In this document: positions 7,415-17,739 of the stretch, piece after piece | Position numbering within the stretch: the first letter of the stretch is position 1 | Layout of the letters: the number at the start of each line of letters is the position of its first letter | Source of the DNA: VBOC01 sp964512655 | Lineage (GTDB): Bacteria; Bacteroidota; Ignavibacteria; UBA10030; SZUA-254 | Assembly (NCBI GenBank): GCA_964512655.1 | Contig: CAZEJT010000011.1 | Coordinates: 24,248 to 88,247 of the forward strand | Length of the DNA stretch: 64,000 nt | Direction: 5' to 3' | The notes under the pieces: model-generated | Told to the model about the DNA's origin: nothing | Seen by the model: only the letters and a program-made list of their open reading frames with translations | The model's database searches: none | Translations under genes and position numbers: made by a program

Positions 7415-8548
7415 ATGAGAACCGGCTGCATGATGTTCCTCCATCTGCTGACGTTGACGGCCCTTGCACAGACGCCCTCGATCCGGGTCAAGATCAACGG
7501 CGGTATCGACACCGCCAACTCGGATATCTCCCAGGTCATCCATCTCTGGAAAAGTTACCTTAACTCAAATCCCGACAGCGTCTACGACAACCCGTACTGG
7601 AACGACGCTGAGAAATGGATGTATTCGGGCAAGTTCGACCTTTTGAATTCGACCTATTACAGCCCCAGTCTCTATGCCTACCTGCCGTACTGGAGGGCGA
7701 CCATCATGAGTGTTTCTCAAATCAAAGGCGGGTTCGCTCTCCGGACGCTTTTTGCAACCACCGACTCGGGTTTCGCGTATCCGATGTGTATCGCGGAAGT
7801 CGGTGCGATGAAAGAGGGCGGCCGCTACAGGCTCTGCAATATGCTGCCGATGAATACAAGCGGCTGGGGCCACGAAAAGGTCGGGAGCGTACGGTTCATC
7901 TTCCCTCCTTCGCATACATTTGACCGGGATCTAGCCCTGCGCATGAACTCGTTCGTCGACTCGCTCACCGCCCTCTGGAACATCAGGCCTGTCGATGTCG
8001 ACTACTATCTCGCGGATACCCGGGACGAACTCTATAAGGCGATCGGGCTTGACTATCACCTCGGCGAGGGTAACATCGCGCGGCCTTCCGGCTCATCGGA
8101 TGCCCGGAACCGAATTGTGTACGGGGCCGGTCAGGGCGAGTACTATCCGCACGAGTTTGTACACGTATACATGAGTCCGCTCTTTACGAACTGCCACGGA
8201 TATTTCCATGAGGGGTATGCGACGCTTCTGGGGGGCCATAAAGGGCACGACCTCAGCTGGCATATCAGGCGAATGGATCGATATCTCATGGAACATCCCG
8301 CTCTCGACCTCGATACCGTACTTGGTTTCTGGGATATGGACTTCCAGACGACTCCGCTATACGTTTTTGGCGGCCTGCTCTGCAAAATGGCGGAGGACAA
8401 GGGCGGGCTTCCGATGCTGAAGCGGCTGATGTCATCGGGCAAGACAGACGATGACTTCTACCGCGCGATCGAAGACATTTTCGGTGTTCCGCGGACTAAG
8501 CTGAACGGGTTCCTGCGAAGCAAGATCTCCGAGTATGCATCAAAGTAG
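7415..8548 (+). CDS. Secreted HExxH metalloprotein, probable gluzincin-type peptidase
   Basis: This 377-residue protein has an N-terminal signal peptide (hydrophobic MMFLHLLTLTALA, then QTPS). The motif HEFVH at residues 246-250, followed 16 residues later by HEGYA (Glu266), fits the zinc site HExxH...E of the peptidase MA/gluzincin clan. The conserved aromatic and Gly residues around it (FHEGYATLLGG) support this. The rest of the protein is not recognised. It is probably periplasmic or secreted. Its gene follows a strong promoter and lies six bases before the next gene. Peptidase activity is inferred from the motif alone. Confidence 0.72.
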   Translation: MRTGCMMFLHLLTLTALAQTPSIRVKINGGIDTANSDISQVIHLWKSYLNSNPDSVYDNPYWNDAEKWMYSGKFDLLNSTYYSPSLYAYLPYWRATIMSVSQIKGGFALRTLFATTDSGFAYPMCIAEVGAMKEGGRYRLCNMLPMNTSGWGHEKVGSVRFIFPPSHTFDRDLALRMNSFVDSLTALWNIRPVDVDYYLADTRDELYKAIGLDYHLGEGNIARPSGSSDARNRIVYGAGQGEYYPHEFVHVYMSPLFTNCHGYFHEGYATLLGGHKGHDLSWHIRRMDRYLMEHPALDLDTVLGFWDMDFQTTPLYVFGGLLCKMAEDKGGLPMLKRLMSSGKTDDDFYRAIEDIFGVPRTKLNGFLRSKISEYASK

Positions 8549-8554
8549 CGAGCG

Positions 8555-9187
8555 ATGAAGCTCCTCGTCATCGGAGCAACAGGCGGAACTGGCCGCGCCC
8601 TCGTGGAGCAGGCGCTGGCTCAGGGTCATTCGGTCAGGGCCCTCGTGCGCAACCCAGCGGGCGTGACGAGAACCCACGATCGGCTCGAAGTCCTGACCGG
8701 CAATGTGCTCGACTACGGCTCCGTCGAGCGGGCAGTGGATGGAGCGGACGCAGTGCTCTCCACCCTCGGACACAAGAAGTGGTTTATCAAATCGACCATT
8801 CTGTCTGACGGGACCCGGAATATCATCCGCGCGATGGATAAGCACGGGGTAAAGCGCTTCATCTGCGAGACATCGCTCGGGATCGGAGACAGCCGGTTCC
8901 GGCTTGGGCTCTATTACACGCTCTTTGTCATTCCCGTCATCACCTACTTTTACTTCAAAGACAAGGAGCGGCAGGAGGCTCTCATCAGAGAAAGCTCGCT
9001 CGATTGGACGATCGTCCGGCCGGGCCAGCTGACGAACGGAAGACGGCGGGGTACTTACCGGCAGGGACGGAACATCGGCAGTTACGTCTTGACGGTCAGA
9101 ATCTCACGCGCGGATGTGGCCGATTGCATGCTGAAACTCCTGAACCATCACTCCTACGACAGGCAAACCGTAGAAGTGGCTTACTGA
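8555..9187 (+). CDS. NAD(P)-binding atypical SDR protein (NmrA / biliverdin reductase B-like)
   Basis: This 210-residue Rossmann protein begins MKLLVIGATGGTGRALVEQAL, with the NAD(P)-binding motif GATGGTG at residues 7-13 as in NmrA-like, flavin reductase and SDR_a5 proteins. The mid-region VVLSTLGH-type strand (AVLSTLGHKKW) and the late WTIVRPGQLTNG segment are typical of the family. No catalytic YxxxK is apparent. The substrate is unknown; family members act as flavin or quinone reductases or as redox sensors. It starts six bases after the upstream gene and is probably co-transcribed with it. Confidence 0.85.
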   Translation: MKLLVIGATGGTGRALVEQALAQGHSVRALVRNPAGVTRTHDRLEVLTGNVLDYGSVERAVDGADAVLSTLGHKKWFIKSTILSDGTRNIIRAMDKHGVKRFICETSLGIGDSRFRLGLYYTLFVIPVITYFYFKDKERQEALIRESSLDWTIVRPGQLTNGRRRGTYRQGRNIGSYVLTVRISRADVADCMLKLLNHHSYDRQTVEVAY

Positions 9188-9248
9188 TACCTCGCCGCAA
9201 GGCGGAGACCGCTCTGCCGGCGCCCGGGAAAGCGCTTCGATCGCCGGG

Positions 9249-9277
9249 TTGACTCTATACGATCAAAATCATACATT
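9249..9277 (+). promoter_or_regulatory. Putative promoter of the large T9SS cargo gene
   Basis: TTGACT (9249-9254), a 17-base spacer and TACATT (9272-9277). The start codon is at 9405, leaving a leader of about 120 bases. No other gene is seen in the gap 9188-9404. Confidence 0.6.
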
Positions 9278-9404
9278 CGCTTTGGTCGATTCTGACCTCC
9301 GCGGCTCAGACCCCATGACGACCCACCGTTCGTATGGATGAAGACCTGAGGGGTTGGCCGATGTTCCGTGAATACGATTAACCTCATCCAATCCTGGAGG
9401 GCCT

Positions 9405-12400
9405 ATGCGTCGGAACATTGGAATCATCTGTGTTCTCATCCTCTTCCTTCGTCTCTTCTCAGCAAGCGCCTTTGCTCAGGGCGGGTCGGTTCTGATCTGC
9501 TCGGGAAGCGGCGGTTTACCGGTCCGGGGGTCAACCGGTGAATTGCCTTCCGGATCCCACTCGGGCGGTCCGGGTGGATCAATCATCATTCAAAGTCTCC
9601 CCGGCTTCATCACAGTTCCCCCGACCGCCCCGCAATCCCCTCCGCCCAAACTTGGTTTCTTCGCGATCTCGGCCTTCTCGGGCACCATGCATTTTGGCCT
9701 CTCCGCCGATACGGGCCACACGTTTACCTTCCACACAGCTCCGTGTTCGGTGAATATGGGAGTAACGCACTCCATGGATTCAGCAGGAGTCAACTACTAC
9801 AACACGGAGCTGCTCTCCATAGGCGCGTCGGGCGGAACACTTCCCCCGGGTGTCGAACTGCGCGAAAGCCCTACGAAGGCCTCTGCCGGCAAAATGTCGA
9901 TCGACTCGCTATCGCCGGGTGAGTTCCGGATCAGCAGCTTCTTCGACGTCTTCATCGAAGTAAGCCTGGACGGGGGGGCGACCTGGAATCCTATCAACGA
10001 CTCAATGCATGTCACGACTCGCCCCGGCCTTCAGCCGGTCAACGTCCACTGCGAGTGTTATCCGTACTCGACGGTGATGCAATTGCGTAGCTGCGGGGAT
10101 ATCACTGTCGCCGGGAATGTCGTCGGAACAGGAAGTCTCATCACGTGCGATTACTCCGCGGCGATGTTCGCGCAGGGCACATCTCCGGCATTCATCTCTG
10201 TCCAGGGGAAATCGGTCCTCGACCCCTCTTCGGATGCGGGCGTTGCCCTCTACTCGGCGGGAACCACGAACCTCTTGCCCGCGGAACCGCCGTCGGGGTA
10301 CTACAGTACTGAAATGCTGTCGCTCAATCTCTTCGGGGGAAACCTGCCCGCCGGCACGCTTGTCAGGGAAAGCCCCAGCAAGGCATCGCGTGGGCAGATC
10401 ATCGCGACCCAAAATCTGGATAGTTCCTACAACATCAGCAGTTTCTTCGACGTCTTCTTCGAGGTAAGCACGGATGGAGGAGGCACCTGGTCTGCCGCCG
10501 ATCGCCCGGTCTATTTCGACATTCAATCGTCGGGAAATCTCTCCCCCGGCTCCGGCGGATCCATTTCTATGTGCACGCCGGGCAGCGGCCTTCCGGTTCA
10601 GGCAGGGTACAGTGAGCTCCCTGCGGCTGCTCATCAGGGGAACGGAGGATCGATCAGCCTTCTGAGTCTTTCCCCGACGATTACGTCCACGGGGAGCCCC
10701 GGTGCCGCACCCGCGCTCGGTCTCATCTCGTTCCCCTCCATCGCCGGCACGTTCAAAGGCGCCCTCTCCACCGACGGAGGAGTAAACTTTACCCCCTATA
10801 CGGCACCCGTGAGCGGTACCGTTATCGTCGCCCACGCGAAGGATAGCGCGGGGATTCAATCAATCTATACAGAGATGCTTTCGCTGAGCATCTCGGGAGG
10901 GAATCTGCCGGGGAACGTGAGGCTTCGGGAAAACCCGAATAAGCTTTCCTCCGGCCACGCGAGGATAGATACGGGCTCCGGGGGATACCGGGTGGACAGC
11001 TTTTTCGACATATTCTTTGAAGTGAGCCTTGACGGCGGAGGAACCTGGACGCAGATCGTCGATTCGATGCGGATCGCGGCTCGCCCGGTCCCAAAGGCCG
11101 TCCGGGCCAAGAATGATTCGCTCCCGGCAAAGCCGGCCCACACCTCTCTCCCGAACTGCAGCCACGAGGGACCGTCCCTTGCCGCGCCGGTCGCCACTCT
11201 CGGGGTGCCGAACAGTGTCCTGGCAAGCGGTTACCTCGCCGAGATCAGAAACCTGAGATTCGACACGACCGTCAACTACGCTCCTCCCTCTGTAGGCGGC
11301 TCCAGAACAGATCCGGTGCATGGGAAGGCCACCGTTTCGATATCCACCGACGGAGGAGCGACGTTCACAAATTACGACGAGTCATTCACCGGAAGCGTGC
11401 ACACTCAGGGCACATTTGCGGCGGGAAGCGACCGCTACTACGACACCGAGATGCTCTCACTGGACATCTCGGGGGGAGCGTTTCCTCTGGGGACGATGGT
11501 GAGGGAAAGCCCCACCAGGGCGTCGCGCGGTCAGACGACGATCACGTCTCTTCCGGGAGGCCAGTTCAACGTGACCAGCTTCTTCGATGTCTGGATCGAA
11601 CTCAGTACTGACGGAGGAGCCACATGGATGCCCATGGCAGGAGCGGATCACATCGCGCTCACACCGGCCGTTACCCTCGCCGTCAACTCCGGCTGGAACA
11701 TGGTCTCTCTCCCCACGGGGAAAACGAACGTCCAGATCCCGGCTCTCTTCACCACAGCGGTTTCAAAAGGATATTATTACGACGGCTCCGGATATCAGGT
11801 GAGCACGACGATGAATCACGCCCTCGGGTACTGGCTGAAGTGCAACGCGGGAGAAGCGATCGGCCTTGACGACACACCGCTTGCCTCTGACACGGAGAAC
11901 GTTCTTACAGGATGGAACATGATCGGAGCGATCGGTTCGCCGATCGCAGTCACAGGAATCGGAAGCGTCCCCGGCGGGATCATCACATCCAGATTTTTCG
12001 GCTACGCCGGGAGTTATGCACCCGCGGAAACTCTCCGCCCGGGCGCGGGATATTGGGTGAAGGTAAACCAGAATGGAAAACTGGCACTATCGACAGGCGC
12101 GGTGGCAACGCCCTCGGCACGCATACGGATTCAGCCCGACGGCGAAATGCCCCCGCCTCCCCCCGAGGGCCAGAGCGGATCGGCCGCCCTCCCGAAGGCA
12201 TTTGCGCTGGAGCAGAACTATCCCAACCCGTTTAACCCGGCCACCACGATTTCGTACGCCCTCCCTCAATCCTCCAGAGTCCGGCTCTCGGTTTTCAATA
12301 TGCTGGGGCAGGAGATTGCGGTCCTCGCAGACGGGTTGGAGAGCGCGGGCTACCGGTCGGCGACCTTCGACGCGGGCTCGATTCCGAGCGGCGTCTATTT

Positions 12401-12491
12401 TTATCGCTTGCGGGTGAGCCCGCCGTTCGACGGCGTCTCGTCGCCGCACGGCCTCTTCACGGACGTGAAAAAACTCGTGGTGATCCGATAA
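9405..12491 (+). CDS. Large secreted protein with four repeat domains and T9SS C-terminal domain
   Basis: This is a 1028-residue exported protein with a signal peptide ending near SASAFAQ. It contains four copies of a roughly 75-residue unit (about residues 131-207, and from bases 10299, 10863 and 11436). Each unit has TEMLSL, GG-LP-G, RE-P-KAS-G, SFFD(V/I) and VS-DGG-TW. A Gly/Ser-rich segment with GLPV...ELP also occurs twice. After these comes a duplicated GWNM(V/I)/GYW(L/V)K module, then a T9SS type A sorting domain (YPNPFNP, GQEIAVL, SGVYFYRL, KKLVVIR). It is probably attached to the cell surface; the role is unknown. A GGAGGG ribosome site precedes the ATG. Confidence 0.85.
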   Translation: MRRNIGIICVLILFLRLFSASAFAQGGSVLICSGSGGLPVRGSTGELPSGSHSGGPGGSIIIQSLPGFITVPPTAPQSPPPKLGFFAISAFSGTMHFGLSADTGHTFTFHTAPCSVNMGVTHSMDSAGVNYYNTELLSIGASGGTLPPGVELRESPTKASAGKMSIDSLSPGEFRISSFFDVFIEVSLDGGATWNPINDSMHVTTRPGLQPVNVHCECYPYSTVMQLRSCGDITVAGNVVGTGSLITCDYSAAMFAQGTSPAFISVQGKSVLDPSSDAGVALYSAGTTNLLPAEPPSGYYSTEMLSLNLFGGNLPAGTLVRESPSKASRGQIIATQNLDSSYNISSFFDVFFEVSTDGGGTWSAADRPVYFDIQSSGNLSPGSGGSISMCTPGSGLPVQAGYSELPAAAHQGNGGSISLLSLSPTITSTGSPGAAPALGLISFPSIAGTFKGALSTDGGVNFTPYTAPVSGTVIVAHAKDSAGIQSIYTEMLSLSISGGNLPGNVRLRENPNKLSSGHARIDTGSGGYRVDSFFDIFFEVSLDGGGTWTQIVDSMRIAARPVPKAVRAKNDSLPAKPAHTSLPNCSHEGPSLAAPVATLGVPNSVLASGYLAEIRNLRFDTTVNYAPPSVGGSRTDPVHGKATVSISTDGGATFTNYDESFTGSVHTQGTFAAGSDRYYDTEMLSLDISGGAFPLGTMVRESPTRASRGQTTITSLPGGQFNVTSFFDVWIELSTDGGATWMPMAGADHIALTPAVTLAVNSGWNMVSLPTGKTNVQIPALFTTAVSKGYYYDGSGYQVSTTMNHALGYWLKCNAGEAIGLDDTPLASDTENVLTGWNMIGAIGSPIAVTGIGSVPGGIITSRFFGYAGSYAPAETLRPGAGYWVKVNQNGKLALSTGAVATPSARIRIQPDGEMPPPPPEGQSGSAALPKAFALEQNYPNPFNPATTISYALPQSSRVRLSVFNMLGQEIAVLADGLESAGYRSATFDAGSIPSGVYFYRLRVSPPFDGVSSPHGLFTDVKKLVVIR

Positions 12492-12509
12492 ACCGCAACC
12501 AAAGGTGAA

Positions 12510-13067
12510 GTGAGCCCCATGCACAGATTCCGAGTTGTCCTCCCTGGCTTCCTCGCGGCGATCCTCTCGACGAGTGCGCTCGCTCAGTGGCCCGCCCCCC
12601 AGACTCCCGTGATCCCTGAATCGGACGGCTACATCCTCATTCCAAAAGCCGCCGAGAGGCCAAAGAAGGATCATGTGTACAAGGCCGTCTTCGAGGCGAC
12701 TCAATTCCCGGAACACGCGAACCAGCTTCTCCCCGCGCTCAACAACGCGGGCTCCGAGCTGAACGCGCTCGGCGTGGAGGGGGTCCCCCGCGAGAACAGG
12801 AAATTCGTCGTCGTGTTTCACGGCGCCTCGCTCGACGGCCTCCTCGATGACGCGCACTACAAGGAGCGGTATGGAGTCAAGAATCCCAACCTCAAGGTGC
12901 TCTCGGAATTCAAACGCGAGGGGGTGAAACTCTACGTCTGCGGTCAGAATCTGGCCAGCGAAAAAATCGACCCGGCCACCATCACTCAGGACGTGACGCT
13001 CGCGAGCGACGCGCTGATTGTCCTTATGCATTTCGAGAATAACGGGTATGCTCACCTGACCTTCTGA
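12510..13067 (+). CDS. Exported DsrE/DsrF-like family protein
   Basis: This 185-residue protein has a signal peptide (VLPGFLAAILSTSALAQ) followed by a DsrE/F-like fold. The motifs YKAVFEAT, FVVVFHGASLDGLL, YGVKNPNLKVL, GVKLYVCGQNLA and ALIVLMHFENNGYA match the exported branch of the family found in many Bacteroidota and Proteobacteria. The Cys in VCGQ sits where sulfur-carrying DsrE proteins have their reactive Cys, but a role in sulfur transfer is not shown. The gene starts 18 bases after the T9SS cargo and may share its transcript. Confidence 0.82.
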   Translation: MSPMHRFRVVLPGFLAAILSTSALAQWPAPQTPVIPESDGYILIPKAAERPKKDHVYKAVFEATQFPEHANQLLPALNNAGSELNALGVEGVPRENRKFVVVFHGASLDGLLDDAHYKERYGVKNPNLKVLSEFKREGVKLYVCGQNLASEKIDPATITQDVTLASDALIVLMHFENNGYAHLTF

Positions 13068-13313
13068 ATTCCCCCCCGCACCGTTTCCGGGGCCTCCCTG
13101 AGGCGTGGAACGCCGATGGCCTGCGGACTGTTTAGATCTACTAAGAAGCCCATGCTAATTCGCGAACGTTAGGAGTCTTATCGTAATCCTGCGAGGTGCC
13201 GTTGGCGCCTCTTCTTCCCTCTTCTGCGGCCTTCCCGCCGCCCTCGGATGCCCAATTTCTTGACTTTCTGCGCAATTTCACGTAAATTTTGAGCGATAGG
13301 TCCCCCGATCCGC
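13068..13313. other. Intergenic region before the envelope operon
   Basis: About 246 bases with no credible gene. The right end carries the uppS promoter at 13260-13288. The middle holds a short imperfect stem (TCGCGAACG...CTGCGA) without a T tract. No repeat-family element was found. Confidence 0.6.
13260..13288 (+). promoter_or_regulatory. Putative promoter of the uppS-bamA-lpx operon
   Basis: TTGACT (13260-13265), 17-base spacer, TAAATT (13283-13288). It lies 26 bases before the TTG start of uppS and probably drives the whole envelope-assembly operon. Confidence 0.55.
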
Positions 13314-14160
<847 letters not shown>

Positions 14161-14174
<14 letters not shown>

Positions 14175-16587
14175 GAAGCTCTTCGCTGTCATATTCCCCG
14201 TCCTCGCGTTCAGTTTCATCCTCTGCCGGCCGGAGGCGTACGGCCAGAGGCCCAATCCCGAGACCTACAAGATCATGGGCATCTCCGTCGAGGGCAACAA
14301 TCCTCAGACGGGGACCGAATCGAGCGCCATCATCGCGAACTCTGGCCTGAAGGTCGGGGACGAGATCTCGATTCCCGGCGAGCAGGCCCACGCGGCGATC
14401 ATGAAGCTCTGGGCGCTGCGCATTTTTTCCGACATCCAGGTCCTCGTCGACCACAAGACCCAGGACGGCGTCTATCTTCTCCTCAGGGTGAAGGAATACC
14501 CCCGGTTTGAGAGCCTGTCGATCCATGGCGCCGACGATGTGAGCGAAGACGACGTCAAGAAAAAGGTCACGCTCACGAAAGGGCAGATTCTCACGCCCCA
14601 GGACACCAGCAAAGTCATCGCGGCGGTCAAGCAGTTGTACGAGGAGGAAGGACACCTCCTTGCGCGCGTCACATCCCAGCTTGCCGCGGAGGACTCGTCG
14701 AAGCCGAACCGGATGACCCTCAGGCTCTCGATCGACGAAGGACCGAGCGTTACGATCGACAGGGTCCACGTCCTCGGGACCTCCGCCTTCAGCGAAGACG
14801 ACCTGAAAGGGCAGCTCGACGATACGAAGGAGAAGACCTGGTGGCACTTCTGGTCGCATCCAAAGTTCGACAAGAAGAAGTTCGAGGCCGACAAGGAGAA
14901 GCTCCTGAAGTTCTACAGGAAGAACGGCTACCTCGACGCCGAGGTCGTCTCGGATACGACGTGGTACAGCGCCGACAAGCGAAAAATCGAGGTGCAGCTG
15001 ACCGTGCGCGACGGGCCGCAGTACAAAGTGAGAAGCATCACCTGGGAAGGAAACGCCGTCTACAAGCCCGAGGTGCTCAACGAGCGCCTGCAGTTCCACC
15101 CCGGCCAGGTCTTCGACGAGGAGAAGTTCGAGCAGAACCTCCGGGGAAGCCCTGATCAGAACGACGTCGCGTCCCTCTATCTCGACAACGGATACCTGAA
15201 GTTCAATCTCCTTCCCGAGGTGAAGCGCATGCGCTGCGATTCGCAAACGGTGGGCGCGTGCGACAGTGTCGATATCACAGTCCGCGTCTACGAGCGAAAC
15301 CAGTTCCACATCGGGCAGGTCGACATCAAGGGGAACAAGAAAACCCATGACAACGTCATCCGCCGCGAGCTCTTCACGCGTCCGGGCGACTTCTTCAACC
15401 GGTCGGCCATCATCCGGAGCCTCCGTCAGCTCTCCCAGCTCAATTACTTCAACCCGGAAAAACTCAAGCCCGACACGAGGCTCGTCGACGACCAGACCGT
15501 CGACCTGATCTACGAAGTCGAGGAGAAGTCGAGCGACAACGTGAACGCCTCCGTCGGCTACAGCGGCGCCTTCGGCGTCACGGGGGCCCTCGGGTTCACC
15601 ATCAACAATTTTGCGATCTCCGAGCCCCTGTCGGGGGGCGCCGGCCAGGTGCTGAACTTCGACTGGCAGTTCGGCGAGGGGTCGAGGTTCCGCACCTTTT
15701 CGCTGAGCTTCACCGAGCCCTGGCTCTACGACACGCCGACGACGCTCGGAATCAGCCTCTTCGATACGCGCCAGATTTACATCTACGACCTCCAGCAGAC
15801 CGGCTTGTCCGTCCGCGTCGGGCGGGGCCGGTTGAGCTGGCTCGACGTCTATTCCCGCCTCGATTACACTCTGCGCTTCCAGCGGAACGACGTCAACGAC
15901 AACGGGGGCAATCCGCTCTACCGCGTCGGCAAAACGAACCAGGTGAGCCTGACCCAGACGATCTCGAGGAACAGCACCGACAGCCCGATCTTCGCGACGA
16001 CCGGGTCGGTCGTCTCCCTCACCGCCGAGGTCTCGGGCGGCCCGCTCCTCCCCGGCAACGTCGGGTACCACAAGTGGCTCTTCAACGCCGATTGGTACTC
16101 GCCGCTCTTCAATTCGGGGCGGCTCGTCCTCTTCTCCTCGACGAGCCTCGGCTACGTCGACGCGTTCCACAACGATTACGAGATTCCGCCGATCGAATAC
16201 TTCTACATGGGAGGAACGGGTCTCGGGTTCGCGGCAACCACTCCTCTGCGCGGCTACGACGACCAGAGCGTCGGTCCCCGCAACAACTCGGGTCCGGCCG
16301 GCGGGCGCGTCCTCGAGAAGCAGACCTTCGAACTGCGACTCGCGGTCACGCTTAACCCGATCCCGATCTACTTCCTCGGATTCGCCGAGGCGGGCAATGT
16401 CTTCACCGACTTCCACCACGCCAACTTCCCCGACGTGAAGCGCTCGTACGGCTTCGGGGCGAGGCTTCTGATCAATCCCATCGGACTGATCGGGTTCGAC
16501 TACGGCTACGGCGCGGACCACGTCCTTTCCACCGACGGGGGTCCCGACGGATGGAGATTTCATTTTCAATTCGGCCGGGGCTTCTGA
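14161..16587 (+). CDS. bamA: Outer membrane protein assembly factor BamA
   Basis: This 808-residue outer-membrane insertase folds beta-barrel proteins. It has a signal peptide (ILCRPEAYGQ end), about five POTRA domains (roughly residues 35-440, with repeats such as VRSITWEGNAVYKPEVL and QVDIKGNKKTHDNVIRREL) and a C-terminal 16-strand barrel. The barrel ends GWRFHFQFGRGF, with the aromatic last residue typical of such barrels. The RGYDDQSVG segment matches the lid/loop-6 arginine motif of the Omp85 family. The 14-base overlap with uppS and the following skp genes mark it as part of the envelope operon. Confidence 0.95.
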
Positions 16588-16634
16588 CCGGCTTCACCGG
16601 TGGACGCATCTATTCACAACTGTATGAGGAAATC

Positions 16635-17183
16635 GTGAAACGACTCGCAGCAATTCTCTCTCTCTTCATTCTCACACTCGCCGCTCCCTCTTCCGGGCTT
16701 CGCGCTCAGGGCCTGAAAATCGGATTCGTCAATTCCGCTAAGGTCCTGCAGGAATTCCCCGAAGCCATGGAGGCCCAGCAGAAGCTCGACGCGATGGGCA
16801 AGGGGTGGCAGGGCCAGCTTGAGCAGATGGACAAGGAGTTTCAGGCGAAGTACGCCGAGTTCCAGAAGAAGGAAGCCCTCCTGAACGACCAGGAGAAGAG
16901 GACCCAGCGCGACGATCTTCTCCAGCTTCAGCAGAAAGGGCTTGCGTTCCGGCAGGAGAAGTTCGGCAACGAGGGAGAGCTCGCCATCGCGACCGATTCC
17001 CTCCTTCGCCCGATCAAGCAGAAGGTCATGAAGGTCATCGAGGCGGTCGCCAAGGACCAGAAGCTCAACTTCATGTTCGACCGGAACGAACAGATCCTGG
17101 TGCTCCTGTACGGGGAGCAGAAGTACGACTACACGAATCTCGTGATCGACCGCCTCAAACGGGGCGGCTCGGCAAACAAATAA
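16635..17183 (+). CDS. OmpH/Skp family periplasmic chaperone, first copy
   Basis: This 182-residue exported protein of the OmpH/Skp family binds unfolded outer-membrane proteins in the periplasm. A signal peptide (MKRLAAILSLFILTLAAP...RAQ) leads to the strand KIGFVNSAKVLQEFPEA, a long coiled coil with many Lys, Gln and Glu (about 45-130), and a C-terminal return helix and strand. A longer frame opens at 16551 inside bamA. I chose GTG at 16635 because GAGGA lies just upstream and the resulting N-terminus is a proper signal peptide. It is followed directly by a second copy. Confidence 0.88.
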   Translation: MKRLAAILSLFILTLAAPSSGLRAQGLKIGFVNSAKVLQEFPEAMEAQQKLDAMGKGWQGQLEQMDKEFQAKYAEFQKKEALLNDQEKRTQRDDLLQLQQKGLAFRQEKFGNEGELAIATDSLLRPIKQKVMKVIEAVAKDQKLNFMFDRNEQILVLLYGEQKYDYTNLVIDRLKRGGSANK

Positions 17184-17208
17184 CACATGTCTTGAGAAGG
17201 TGACCCTT

Positions 17209-17739
17209 ATGAAAGCAACAGCAATGGTCCTCTGCGCCCTGGCGCTCTGCGCCGCCGGCCTCCGGAGGGCGGATGCCCAGGCAAAGATCGGATGGATCAA
17301 TTCGGCCGCCATCATGGACAAGCTCCCCGAGGCGCAGGACGCCCAGCGCCAGATCGACAATACCGTGGGCCAGTGGCAGTCCGAGCTCTCCAAGATGCAG
17401 AGCGAGTGGCAGTTGAAGTACGAAGAGTATGACAAGAAGAAGCTGATCCTCACGGACCAGCTCCGCGCCCAGACGGAGAAGGATCTGCAGGATCTCGACA
17501 AAAAAATTGCCGACTACCGGAACAAGAAATTCGGGCAGAACGGCGAGCTCTTCCAGAAGCAGAACGAGCTGATGAAGCCGGTGCAGAACAAGATCTTCAA
17601 GGTGCTCGAGGACATCGCGAAGGAAGAGAACTACGACTACGTGTTCGACAAGAGCGGCGACATCCTTCTGATGTACACCAACGACAAGTACGACCTCACG
17701 GCGAAGGTATTCGACCGCATGACGAGCTTCAATAAATGA
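17209..17739 (+). CDS. OmpH/Skp family periplasmic chaperone, second copy
   Basis: This 176-residue protein has the same design as the preceding gene: signal peptide (MKATAMVLCALALCAAG...ADAQ), KIGWINSAAIMDKLPEAQ, a long coiled coil, and the end DKYDLTAKVFDRM. A GTG nine bases upstream is in frame, but GAGAAGG at 17194-17200 is placed correctly for the ATG at 17209. Tandem skp-like genes are common in Bacteroidota, and the two may divide clients or form mixed trimers (inference). The stop overlaps the lpxD start by four bases. Confidence 0.88.
   Translation: MKATAMVLCALALCAAGLRRADAQAKIGWINSAAIMDKLPEAQDAQRQIDNTVGQWQSELSKMQSEWQLKYEEYDKKKLILTDQLRAQTEKDLQDLDKKIADYRNKKFGQNGELFQKQNELMKPVQNKIFKVLEDIAKEENYDYVFDKSGDILLMYTNDKYDLTAKVFDRMTSFNK

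Noticed and set aside
9190..9207. Small hairpin CTCGCC-GCAA-GGCGGAG after the SDR-like gene as a terminator
   Set aside because: The stem is short with a mismatch, and no T tract follows.
9188..9404. Small minus-strand frame of about 68 codons in the gap before the T9SS cargo gene
   Set aside because: It overlaps the putative promoter of the + strand gene, lacks a ribosome site and has an Arg-rich shadow composition.
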